64,000 bases of DNA, taken from CAVXNB01 sp963763085. GTDB taxonomy: Bacteria > Actinomycetota > Acidimicrobiia > Acidimicrobiales > Bog-793. The notes beneath the pieces are model-generated. The model saw only the letters and a list, made by a program, of their open reading frames with translations. It searched no databases and was not told the origin of the DNA. Positions 47,167 to 56,280 of this stretch are shown piece by piece. Each line of letters starts with the position of its first letter. Positions within the stretch are counted from its first letter, which is position 1. The position numbers were made by a program, and so were the translations under genes. The stretch is taken from contig CAVXNB010000003.1 in the NCBI GenBank assembly GCA_963763085.1, positions 806,001-870,000 of the forward strand, read 5' to 3'.

Positions 47167-48827
47167 GGGCGAGCCTCCGCTCTCGTCGCGGCGACGGCCC
47201 GCTTTGCGTGGTAGCTCGAACGCGTCAGTGGCGACGCCTCGACGTGCGCGAAGCCCATGGCCCGCGCCGTCGCTCCCAGCTCGTCGAATTCGGCCGGCGT
47301 CCACCACCGGGCCACCGGCAGGTGGGCGGCCGACGGTCGCAGGTACTGACCGAGCGTGATGATCTCGACGCCCACGGCCCGGAGGTCGCCGAGCGCCCCG
47401 ACCACCTCGTCGCGCGTTTCGCCCATGCCGAGGATGATGCCGGACTTCGTGGTGCATCCGGCGGCAGCCGATCGTGCGAGCACGGACAAGCTCCGGGCGT
47501 ACGAAGCGGAGGGGCGGACGGCGCGTTGGAGGCGGTTGACAGTTTCGAGGTTGTGGTTCAGGACGTCGGGACGGGCCGAGAGGATGATGCCGAGGGCCGT
47601 CTCGTCGCCCTTGCAGTCGGGGACGAGAACCTCGACGGTGGTGCCCGGGCAGCGCCGGCGGATCGCCGCGATCGTCTCGGCAAAGGCGGTCGCCCCACCG
47701 TCAGACAGGTCGTCGCGGGCCACGGCAGTGACGACCGCGTGCGACAGGCCCATACGCTCCACCGCTTCGGCCACGCGACCGGGCTCGTCGGGGTCGAGCG
47801 CGAGTGGACGACTCGTGTCGACGAGACAGAACCCGCACGCTCGGGTGCAGCGTTCGCCGTTGATCATGAAGGTGGCCGTGCCGTCGGCCCAGCATTCGAA
47901 GATGTTCGGACAGCCGGCTTCCTCGCAGACGGTGACGAGCGCGAGCTCGCGCATCGTCGAGCGGAGCCGGACGAGCTCGGGGCCGATCCGCAGCTGAGCC
48001 CGGACCCACTCGGGCTTGCGACTCGACAGTGCCACGCCCTGGGTCGGGTCGACTCCGGCGTCCGCCAGCCGGCGATCGAGCGCCCGCGCCGGGACAGACC
48101 CCGCGCCGGCGCCGGCCGCGGTGAGCGGCAGCACGGTGCGAGCGGCCCGCGGCCACCACGAGGCGTCCTGGCGCTCGACCGACGCGCCCCTGGCGAGCTG
48201 ATCGGGAGCCCGGCGCACGACCGCGTCCGCCACGTCGCGCAACGTCGCCTTCACGCCCTCGGCGGCCATGGAGGTGACGCCCAGGTCCGTCAGACCGCAC
48301 GGGACGATGTGGCCGAACATGGAGAGGTCGGGATCCACGTTCAAGGCGAAGCCGTGCATCGACCGGCCGCGGCTGATCCTCACCCCGATGGCGCAGATCT
48401 TCCTCGGCCGAGGTCCATCGGGATCGATCCAGACGCCGGGATAGCCCTCGAGCCGCCCGGCACCTTCGAGGCCGAGATCGGCGAGGGCACCGATGACGAG
48501 TCGCTCGATCGCGTGCACATGGGCCGGGACGGCGCCCGGCCCGAGCGGGACGTCGAGGATCGGATAGCCCACGAGCTGGCCGGGCCCGTGGTAGGTGACG
48601 TCGCCCCCGCGGTCGGCCTGCACGAGCTCCGCGCCGACCGACTCGGGGTCCGCCAGCAAGTGCTCGGCCTTGGCTCGCACGCCGAGCGTATAAACGTGCG
48701 GGTGCTCCAGGAGGAGCAGGTATTCGCCCCTACCGCCCTTGCAGAGGGCGCGCTGCAGAACGTGGGCGTCCCCGTACCGGACCCGCCCGAGCCAGCGGAC
48801 GTGGAGCTCTCGGCCGGTCGTGCTCAG
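47163..48827 (-). CDS. lipBA: Fused lipoyl(octanoyl) transferase-lipoyl synthase (LipB-LipA)
   Basis: One continuous frame encodes both lipoate enzymes. The LipB part (about residues 1-230) has LLLLEHPHVYTLG, RGGDVTYHGPGQLVGYP, the lysine of PRKICAIGVRISRG and the acyl-carrying cysteine in GHIVPCGLTDLG. The LipA part (about 235-554) begins KPEWVRAQLRIGPE. It has the auxiliary iron-sulfur ligands CEEAGCPNIFEC, the radical-SAM CTRACGFC and the C-terminal serine ligand in RSSYHAKRA. LipB moves octanoate from ACP to lipoyl domains and LipA inserts two sulfurs. The N-terminal homology extends upstream of the GTG at 48680 to about a CTG at 48827, overlapping the E2 stop. No better start is visible. 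Confidence 0.85.
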   Translation of the reverse strand: MSTTGRELHVRWLGRVRYGDAHVLQRALCKGGRGEYLLLLEHPHVYTLGVRAKAEHLLADPESVGAELVQADRGGDVTYHGPGQLVGYPILDVPLGPGAVPAHVHAIERLVIGALADLGLEGAGRLEGYPGVWIDPDGPRPRKICAIGVRISRGRSMHGFALNVDPDLSMFGHIVPCGLTDLGVTSMAAEGVKATLRDVADAVVRRAPDQLARGASVERQDASWWPRAARTVLPLTAAGAGAGSVPARALDRRLADAGVDPTQGVALSSRKPEWVRAQLRIGPELVRLRSTMRELALVTVCEEAGCPNIFECWADGTATFMINGERCTRACGFCLVDTSRPLALDPDEPGRVAEAVERMGLSHAVVTAVARDDLSDGGATAFAETIAAIRRRCPGTTVEVLVPDCKGDETALGIILSARPDVLNHNLETVNRLQRAVRPSASYARSLSVLARSAAAGCTTKSGIILGMGETRDEVVGALGDLRAVGVEIITLGQYLRPSAAHLPVARWWTPAEFDELGATARAMGFAHVEASPLTRSSYHAKRAVAATRAEARP

Positions 48828-50341
48828 AGCTCGGCCGCCCAGTCACGGCTCTCGATCAGATGGCTCAGATCGTGCAGGAACGCCGACGCATAGGCGCCGT
48901 CCACGGCCCGGTGGTCGAACGAGAGCGCCAGCAGGCCGACCGAATGGATCCCGATCGCCTCCGACCCGTCCGGTGTCGTGATGACTACCGGCCGGCGCTT
49001 GATCCCATCGGTCGAGAGAATCGCAACCTGCGGCTGGTTGATGATCGGTGCCGTCAAGAACGTCCCAAACGGGCCCGGGTTCGTAATCGTAAACGTCCCA
49101 CCCACGACGTCGTCAGCCGACAGCTTGCGCGTGCGGGCCCGGTTGGCGAGGTCGGCCGTCGCACGGGCGAGGCCGCGCAGCGACTGACCGTCGGCGTTAC
49201 GGATGACTGGCACGATGAGCCCGCGCTGCTCGAGGTCGACCGCAATCCCGAGATGGACGTCGCGGTGGATGATCGAGCGCGTCGTCCCCGACGGACGCGT
49301 TCAGCTGCGGGTAGTCGCGCAGAGTCTCGACGACGGCACGGGCGATGAATGGAAGGTACGTGAGACTGATGCCCTCCTCCTCGCGGAACCGCTCTTTGTG
49401 AGCCTTGCGAACCTGGTCGATGCGTTCGTAGTCGGCCTCGATCACGGCAAGCGTGTGAGCCGACGTCGCCTTCGACCGCACCATGTGCTCGGCCGTGAGG
49501 CGGCGGATGTTGGTGAAGGGCACGACCTCGTCACGCGCTCCGGCGACGGGCACGTAGTCGTGGGTGGCGGCGATGTCCGGGCTCCTTGCCGGCCCGCCGG
49601 CCGCGGCAGCCGCGGCCGCAGCGGCGGGCGCGGGCGGCGCTGCCGGCGGCGAGGGCGCGGCCGTCGTCTCGCCAGCGGCGGCCCGGTCGATGACCGAGAG
49701 CACGTCTCCGCGGGTGATCCTGCCGCCCTTGCCGGTGCCGGTGATCGAGGCCGGGTCGAGACCGTGGTCGGTCACCAGCTGCCGGACGACGGGCGACAGG
49801 ACGAGGCCCCCGTCCCCGTTCGACTCGCTTCCCCCGCCCCCGGATTGGGGTGCCGCCCCTGAAGCGGCGGCCGCAGGCGGAGCAGCGGCGCAGGCGGAGC
49901 GGCGGCGGCCGGCGGCGGCGGCGGCGCTGGCGGCAGGAGCCGCAGCCGGCTGGGGCGAGGCCGGCGGTGCGGGGGGCGCAGGCGCAGCGGCGGCCGGCGG
50001 CGGCGCGGCGGCGCGGCGGCCGGCGGAGCGGCGGGCGCCGGCGTCGGGCGGCGGCCGGCCGGTGCGGGCGCAGCGGCTGCAGTGCCGGACGCAGCGCCCG
50101 ACGGCGCCTCCTCGCTGACCAACGCGAGCTTGGTGCCGACGTCGACCGTCTCGCCTTCCGGCACGAGGATCTCGGTGAGATAGCCCGACGCCGGCGAGGG
50201 GACTTCGGAGTCGACCTTGTCGGTCGACACCTCGAACAACGGCTCGTCGTGGGCGACCTCGTCGCCGACCTTCTTCAGCCAGCGGATGATGGTCCCTTCG
50301 GTGACCGTCTCGCCGAGCTGCGGCATCGTGATGTCAGCCAA
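48824..50341 (-). pseudogene. 2-oxoacid dehydrogenase E2 (dihydrolipoamide acyltransferase), frameshifted
   Basis: From TTG 50341 the protein starts ADITMPQLGETVTEGTIIRW with a lipoyl domain whose lysine is in EVSTDKVDSEVPS. A long Ala/Pro linker follows in which the frame is disturbed. The next frame has the E3-binding domain HGLDPASITGTGKGGRITRG and the catalytic core. After another shift near 49262 the core ends with FDHRAVDGAYASAFL (active-site His and Asp) at 48824. It accepts acyl groups from E1 and passes electrons via E3. It sits between lpdA and lipBA. SucB/OdhB or AceF identity cannot be decided. An essential-type gene with indels hints at sequence error. Confidence 0.8.
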
Positions 50342-51750
50342 CGTGGAGACCCCTTCCTGTGAGGGCGAGCACCGTCTCTCCGAAGGTCTCGGAAAGCGAC
50401 GGGTGTGGTTGGATGAAGGACGAGATCTCGTCGGGCGTGGCTTCCCAGTTCACCGACAGGTACGCCTGCCCTAGCTGCTCGGTCACCCACGGGCCCGACC
50501 ATGTGGACGCCGAGCAGCCGGCCGGCCCGGCCGTCGGGCAGCTTCTCGCAGATGACCTTCACGAGGCCGTCGGTGTCCCCCAGGATGCGGGCGCGGCTGT
50601 TGCCGCCGAAGGGGTCCCGTTTCGTGACGATCTCGAGGCCAGCGTCCAGGGCGCCCTGCTCGGTCATGCCCACGAACGCCACCTCCGGATGGCAGTAGAT
50701 GGCCCAGGGCACCTTGCCGTAGTCGACCGGAAAGGCCTGCTCGCCGAGGATCTGTTTCACCACAAGGATCGCCTCGGCAAAACCGACGTGAGCCAACTGC
50801 GGCGTCGCCGTCAGATCGCCGACCGCGAACACCCCATCGGCCGTCGTGCGCATCCATTCGTCCACTCGTACATGGCCCCGCTCGTCGAGCTCGACGCCGG
50901 TCCCGTCGGCGAGAAGCCCGTCGGAGAGCGGGCGCCTGCCGATCGACATCACGATCGTCTGGACCTCGAGCTTCTCGCCATCGCCGAGGTTCACGGCCGT
51001 GTGGTCGCCGTTCGGCTCGTGGCTGTTCACCACGACGCCGGTGCGCACGGTCATCCCGCGCCGGGTGAACGACCGTACGACGACGTTGGCCACATCCGGG
51101 TCGCAGCCCGGGAGGATCTTCGGCAACGCCTCCAGCAAGGTGACCTGGACACCGAGGTCGACCAGCAGCGAAGCGAACTCACAGCCGATTGCGCCGCCGC
51201 CGATCACCGCCGCCGACTTCGGAAGCTCACTGAGAGACAGCACCTCGTCCGAGGTCTGCACGTAGCGGCCGTCCACGTCGAATCCGGGCAGGGTCCTCGG
51301 AACCGATCCCGACGCCAGCACGACGTGCTTGGCGCCCAGTCGGGTCACGGCTCCCTCGGATGACGTCACCTCGACGATCTTGCCGGGAAGCAGACGCCCG
51401 ACGCCGGTGAAGATCTCGTTCTTGCGTTGCTTCATCAGACCGGCGAGGCCCTTGTAGAGCTGGTCGACGATGCGGTTCTTGCGATCCTGGCTGATGGCGA
51501 ACTCGACGACTGGCTGGCTGGCATGGATGCCGAATTCCTTGGCGCCTTCGACGCTGCGGAAGACGGAGGCCGTCTCGAGGAATTCCTTGGCAGGGACGCA
51601 ACCCCGGTGAAGACAGGTCCCTCCCACCTTGTCCTTCTCGACGACGGCGACCGACAGGCCGGCCGCCCCCGCGTAGAGCGCCGCCGCGTACCCGCCGGGG
51701 CCGCCTCCGATGACGACGATGTCGTATTGCGCCGGCTCGTTCTCATTCAC
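50334..51750 (-). pseudogene. lpdA: Dihydrolipoamide dehydrogenase (E3), one frameshift near the C-terminus
   Basis: The FAD-binding IVVIGGGPGGYAAALYA, redox-active GGTCLHRGCVPAKE, NAD motif AAVIGGGAIGCEFASLL, and FAVGDLTATPQLAHVG are all in one frame from GTG 51750. Near 50505 one base is out of frame. The correct continuation reads EQLGQAYLSVNWEATPDEI and the catalytic histidine region QPHPSLSETF, and ends at 50334. E3 re-oxidises dihydrolipoyl groups of 2-oxoacid dehydrogenases or the glycine cleavage system. The stop overlaps the TTG start of E2. The shift removes the catalytic His in the given sequence and is probably an error. Confidence 0.85.
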
Positions 51751-51872
51751 GGGCAGACGGACCACCTCCCACAATCACCCCCCGAGCCTAGGACTTTTCG
51801 GCAATCGCGTCGGTCGGGCTCGGCGCCGGCGAGCGGGACCGGGCCGAGCCGGCGGCGCGAGCCCGGGGCGGC

Positions 51873-52430
51873 TCAGCCGACGAGGGCGACCGCTTCCAGA
51901 ACGGACAGAACCTCGCGCGCCGCCTCCTCCGGACTGCCCGTCGTCGTCAGCACGAGCTCCGGCGACACGGGCTTCTCGTAGGGATGGGAGATCCCCGTGA
52001 ACGAGGTGAGCTCGCCGCGCCGGGCCCGGGCGTAGAGGCCCTTCGGGTCGCGGGCCTCGCAGACCTCGAGCGGGGTCGCGACGTAGATCTCCACGAACGG
52101 CAGCGGAATCGCCATATGACGATCCCGGACCGCCTGCCGGCCGGCCGCGTACGGGCTGATCGCGCTCACGATCGAAAGGTGCCCGACGCGGGCGAACAGG
52201 ATGGCGACTTCGCCCAGGCGGCGTACGTTCTCGGTCCGGTCGCCCTCGTCGTAGCTGAGGTCGGCGTTGAGACCTTCGCGCAGGTCGTCCCCGTCGAGCA
52301 GATAGCTGCGCAGGTCCCGCTCCGCCAGCAGATCGTGGAGCGCCAGCGCGACGGTCGACTTGCCGGCGCCGGGGAGCCCGGTGAGCCACACGGTCCCGCC
52401 GGCGGTCCTGAGCGGTGCTTGGCCCGGCAT
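51873..52430 (-). CDS. cysC: Adenylylsulfate (APS) kinase
   Basis: The 186-residue kinase begins at ATG 52430 (MPGQAPLRTAGGTVWLTGLP). The P-loop is GLPGAGKSTVA and the APS-binding segment is LDGDDLREGLNADLSY. ENVRRLGEVAILFA and FVEIYVATPLEVCEARDPKG follow. It phosphorylates APS to PAPS, the last step of sulfate activation. It lies 17 bp after cysN in the order cysD-cysN-cysC. It is a free-standing CysC, unlike the fused CysNC of mycobacteria. Confidence 0.9.
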   Translation of the reverse strand: MPGQAPLRTAGGTVWLTGLPGAGKSTVALALHDLLAERDLRSYLLDGDDLREGLNADLSYDEGDRTENVRRLGEVAILFARVGHLSIVSAISPYAAGRQAVRDRHMAIPLPFVEIYVATPLEVCEARDPKGLYARARRGELTSFTGISHPYEKPVSPELVLTTTGSPEEAAREVLSVLEAVALVG

Positions 52431-52447
52431 CTGCTGGATCTCGGCCG

Positions 52448-53701
52448 TCAGCTCTCCGGCCGGAGCAACATGCCCGCCGCCACCGTGGCGTTGGTCTGCT
52501 CGTCGACCAGCACGAAGCTCCCGGTCGCCCGGTTGTGCCGGTACTCGTCGTAGAACAGGGGCACCGTCGTGCGGAGGTGGATCCGCCCGATGTCGTTCAG
52601 CTTGAGCTCGCCGGCGATCTCGTCCCGGTGGAGGGTGTTGACGTCGAGCCGGTACTGGAGCGAACGCACGAGCCCCCTCGCCCACCGGGTCGTGTGCTTG
52701 ATGGCGAACATCGATCCGGGCCGCAACGGTGCCTCGGCCATCCAGCAGACCATCGCCGAGAGGTCCTGGCCGACATTGGGCCGGTTGTGCGGCCGGCAGA
52801 GCATGTCGCCACGGGAGATGTCGAGGTCGTCGTCAAGGCGGACGACGACGGACTGGGGCGGGAACGCCTCGGCGAGCTGGCCTTCGGCGGTGTCGATGCC
52901 CGCGACCCGGCTCGAGAAACCAGACGGCAGCACCACCACCTCCTCCCCCACCTCGAGCACGCCGCTCGCGACCAGGCCGGCATAGCCGCGGTAGTCGTGG
53001 TGGGCGCTCGAGATCGGCCGGATCACGAGCTGGACCGGGAACCTGAGGTCGATCAGGTTGCGGTCCGAGCCGATGTGCACGTCTTCGAGATGGTGGAGGA
53101 GCGAGGGTCCCTCGTACCACCGCATCTCGAGCGAGCGGTCGACGACGTTGTCGCCGGCAAGCGCCGAGATCGGGATGCAGGTGAGGTCGTGCACCTCGAG
53201 GCGTTCGGCGAACCCGGAGAACTCGTCGCGGATCTCCTCGAAGCGGCTCTTGCTGTAGCCGACCAGGTCCATCTTGTTCACGCACACGACGAGGTGGTGG
53301 ATGCCGAGCAGCGAGGCGATCGTGGCGTGCCGCCGCGTCTGCTCGGTGGCGCCGTTACGGGCGTCGACGAGGAGCAGCACAAGGTCGGAGTTCGAGCAGC
53401 CGGTCACCATGTTGCGCGTGTGCTGGGTGTGGCCGGGGGTGTCGGCGATGATGAACTTGCGTTTTGGTGTGGCGAAGTAGCGGTACGCAACGTCGATCGT
53501 GATGCCCTGTTCGCGCTCGGCCCGCAGCCCGTCGGTCAGCAGGGCCAGGTTCACGTAGTCGTCGCCCCGGGCGAGGCTCGTGCGCTCGACGGCTTCGAGC
53601 TGGTCCTCGAAGACCTGTTTCGAGTCGTAGAGGAGCCGGCCGATCAGGGTGGACTTGCCGTCGTCGACGGAGCCGGCGGTCGCAAAACGCAACAGCTCCA
53701 C
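52448..53701 (-). CDS. cysN: Sulfate adenylyltransferase subunit 1 (GTPase)
   Basis: The 417-residue EF-Tu-like GTPase starts at GTG 53701, sharing one base with the cysD stop. G motifs are TAGSVDDGKSTLIGRLLYD (G1), the GITIDVAYRYF switch (G2), IADTPGHTQHTRNM (G3) and CVNKMDLVGY (G4). Beta-barrel domains II and III follow. It uses GTP hydrolysis to drive ATP sulfurylase activity of CysD, producing APS from sulfate. Length and motifs are normal. Confidence 0.95.
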   Translation of the reverse strand: MELLRFATAGSVDDGKSTLIGRLLYDSKQVFEDQLEAVERTSLARGDDYVNLALLTDGLRAEREQGITIDVAYRYFATPKRKFIIADTPGHTQHTRNMVTGCSNSDLVLLLVDARNGATEQTRRHATIASLLGIHHLVVCVNKMDLVGYSKSRFEEIRDEFSGFAERLEVHDLTCIPISALAGDNVVDRSLEMRWYEGPSLLHHLEDVHIGSDRNLIDLRFPVQLVIRPISSAHHDYRGYAGLVASGVLEVGEEVVVLPSGFSSRVAGIDTAEGQLAEAFPPQSVVVRLDDDLDISRGDMLCRPHNRPNVGQDLSAMVCWMAEAPLRPGSMFAIKHTTRWARGLVRSLQYRLDVNTLHRDEIAGELKLNDIGRIHLRTTVPLFYDEYRHNRATGSFVLVDEQTNATVAAGMLLRPES

Positions 53702-54616
53702 TAGAAGTACCCCTCCCGCTTACGGTCCTCCATCGACGCCTCCGAGAAACGGTCGTCCGCCCGCGTCGCACCCCTCTCACTCACTCTCGTCAGTGCCGTC
53801 TCCGCTATCACCTCGGCCGGCGTCGCGGCCAGTGATTGCACGGGCGACGTACAGGTCATGTCGCCGACGGTGCGGTAGCGCACGGTCGCCTCGAACGGCT
53901 GCTCCTCGGCGACGCCGGCCCGGGGCGATGTCCACGGCCCGACCGCGAGCAGCATGCCGGTGCGCCGGAAGACGGTCACGGCGGTGCGCGAAGTAGATCG
54001 GCGGGAGGGCGAGCTGCTGCTCCTCGACGTACTGCCAGATATCCAGCTCGGTCCAATTCGAGAGCGGGAAGACCCGGAAATGCTCGCCCGGACGGTGCCG
54101 CGTGTTGTACAGGTTCCACAGCTCGGGCCGCTGCGCTCGGGGGTCCCATTGGCCGAACTCGTCCCGCAGCGAGAAGACCCGTTCCTTGGCCCTCGCCTTC
54201 TCCTCGTCCCGCCGGCCCCCGCCGAAGACGGCGTCGTAGCGATTCTCCTCGAGCACCCTGAGAAGGGTGAACGTCTGCAGTCGGTTGCGGGTGGCGCCAG
54301 GCACGGGCTGCTCGACGATCGATCCCCGGTCGATGTCCTCCTGCACCGAGCCGACGACGAGGCGAACGTCGAGCTCCGCAACCTGGTTGTCGCGGTAATC
54401 GATCACCTCGGGAAAGTTGTGCCCCGTGTCGACGTGCACGACCGGGAAGGGGATGCGCTGCGGCCAGCAGGCCTTCGCGGCGAGGTGGAGGAGCACGGCC
54501 GAGTCCTTGCCCCCCGAGAAGAGCAGCGCGGGACGCTCGAATTCGGCGACCACCTCACGAATAATGTGGATCGCCTCGGACGCGAGGGCATCGAGGTGAG
54601 AGAGCCGGTAGGTCAT
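53701..54616 (-). pseudogene. cysD: Sulfate adenylyltransferase subunit 2, one frameshift
   Basis: The frame from ATG 54616 contains the PP-loop motif LLFSGGKDSAVLLHLAAKA, HVDTGHNFPEVIDYRD and the FGGGRRDEEKARAKERVFS segment typical of CysD. After a shift near 53985 the C-terminus continues TAVTVFRRTGMLLAVG, and TVGDMTCTSPVQSLAATPAE, ending DRKREGYF at 53701. The complete length of about 304 codons fits CysD, which adenylates sulfate together with CysN. The break in an otherwise perfect, conserved gene is best explained by a base-call error. Confidence 0.85.
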
Positions 54617-54694
54617 CGAACCGGGGCCAGACTAGCCATCATTCCGGCCCGCTCGACACTTTCGGCCTCTCGGCGCGCGGCGGGGCCGACGCGG

Positions 54695-56129
54695 TCAGGC
54701 GTGGACCGGCGGCCGCCTGCCGACCCACGGGCTCGCCTCCTCGAGCTGCCCGCAGACTCGGAGAAGCAGGTCCTCGCGCCCGTAGTCCGCGACGAGCTGG
54801 ACCCCGATCGGAAGGCCGCCAGGAGCCCAGTGGAGCGGCAGCGAGGCCGCCGGCTGGCCGCTCACGTTGAACTGGCTCGTGAACTGGAGCGTCTCGAGCA
54901 CCCTGTTCAGGCCTTCGGCCGGGTCGGACAGCTCGCCGAGGCGGGCGGGCGGCAGCGCCAGGACCGGCGTGCAGAGGAGGTCGAACCCCTGCTCGGACCA
55001 GAAGGCGATGGTGCGCCGCCTGTAGCCCTCGAGCCAGAGCACAGACTCGAGGTAGTCGGGAGCGCTGATCGACCGACCGAGCGTGGCGAACATCGTGTTC
55101 ATCGGCTCGAACTCCTCCGCGGGAATCTCCCGCCCGAGAAGCGCCGACCAATGCGAGAGGGCGGCGGCGACCGCGGTCGCGACGAGGGCGATGAAGTGGC
55201 GCTGGTAGTCGGGCTCCTCCAGGGACGCCGGGTGGGCGATCTCGACCCTGTGCCCGAGGGACTCGAGCAGCCGGCCGGTCAGCCGGACCGCCCGCGCACA
55301 CTCCGGATCGGACGAGAAGCCGCTCTGGGCCGGCTGCTCGAGGAGCCCGATCCGCAGCCTGCCGGGATTGGCGCGGACCTCTTCGGCGTACGGCCGGGCC
55401 GGCGGCGGTGCGAGAAACGTGTCGCCCGGGTGGTAACCGGCGATCTCGTCGAGGACGGCCGCCGAGTCGCGAACGGTCCGGGTCTCGACGTGGTCGACGG
55501 AAGCCCCGAACCAGGCCTCCGCCGGAGCCGGCCCCTTGCTCACACGTCCGCGGCTCGGCTTCAGCCCGAAGAGCGCGCAGCAGCTGGCGGGAACGCGGAT
55601 CGAGCCGCCGCCGTCGCTGGCGTGCGCGACCGGGACCATGCCCGACGCGACCGCGGCCGCCGAGCCGCCCGACGACCCTCCCGTCGAGTGCTCGGTGTTC
55701 CACGGGTTGCGCGTCGCGCCGAACGCCAGCGGCTCGGTCGTGATCGTCGTCCCGAGCTCGGGGGTATTGGTGCGGCCAAGCACGACAAAGCCAGCCTTCC
55801 GGAATCGCTGCACGAGGAAGCTGTCCTGATCGGCGCGGTAACCGGCTGCCCGCGCAAACGCAGTCCCCTCGCAGTAGGGCTCCCCCGCCTGCGTCGCGCC
55901 GAGGTCCTTCAACAAGATGGGCACGCCCCGGAACGGCCCGTCCGGCAAGCGGCCCCGCGGCTTCCTCGCGAGCGCGGGCAAAGCGGCGGTAGATGACGGC
56001 GTTGAGCGCCGGGTTGCACCGGTCGATCCGTTCGATAGCTGCCTCGACGAGCTCCTGCGGGCTTGCCACTCCTTGCCGGACGAGTTCGGCTTGTGCCGTC
56101 GCGTCCTTCCAGGTCAGTTGGTCTTCCAC
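54695..56129 (-). pseudogene. Amidase signature family enzyme, one frameshift
   Basis: GTG 56129, preceded by GGAGG, begins EDQLTWKDATAQAELVRQGV, then LVEAAIERIDRCNPALNAVI. Near 55960 the frame shifts and continues with the catalytic lysine in GVPILLKDLGATQ, the loop STGGSSGGSAAAVASG, and ASDGGGSIRVPASCCALFG. It ends at 54695. The total of about 478 codons is standard for amidases such as 6-aminohexanoate-cyclic-dimer hydrolase-like enzymes. The intergenic region 56130-56280 separates it from the divergent Ig-repeat gene. Confidence 0.8.
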
Positions 56130-56280
56130 GCAACCTCCTCGAGGCGAGTGCAGAGGGTGGACGGTGCGGCGTCGGGCAGCCGCACAGCCCATTCTAGGTT
56201 TGACGATGGGTTCAAGGCCGGGGCGTTTACTGCCGATATCTAAAGCAATTGAACCTCCGTCCCAGCCAAGAGCAGCGGTG

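Noticed and set aside
46659..48893. 744-codon plus-strand open frame opposite M24, lipBA
   Set aside because: High-GC shadow frame rich in Arg/Pro/Ala with no family motif; the minus strand carries clear M24, LipA and LipB motifs.
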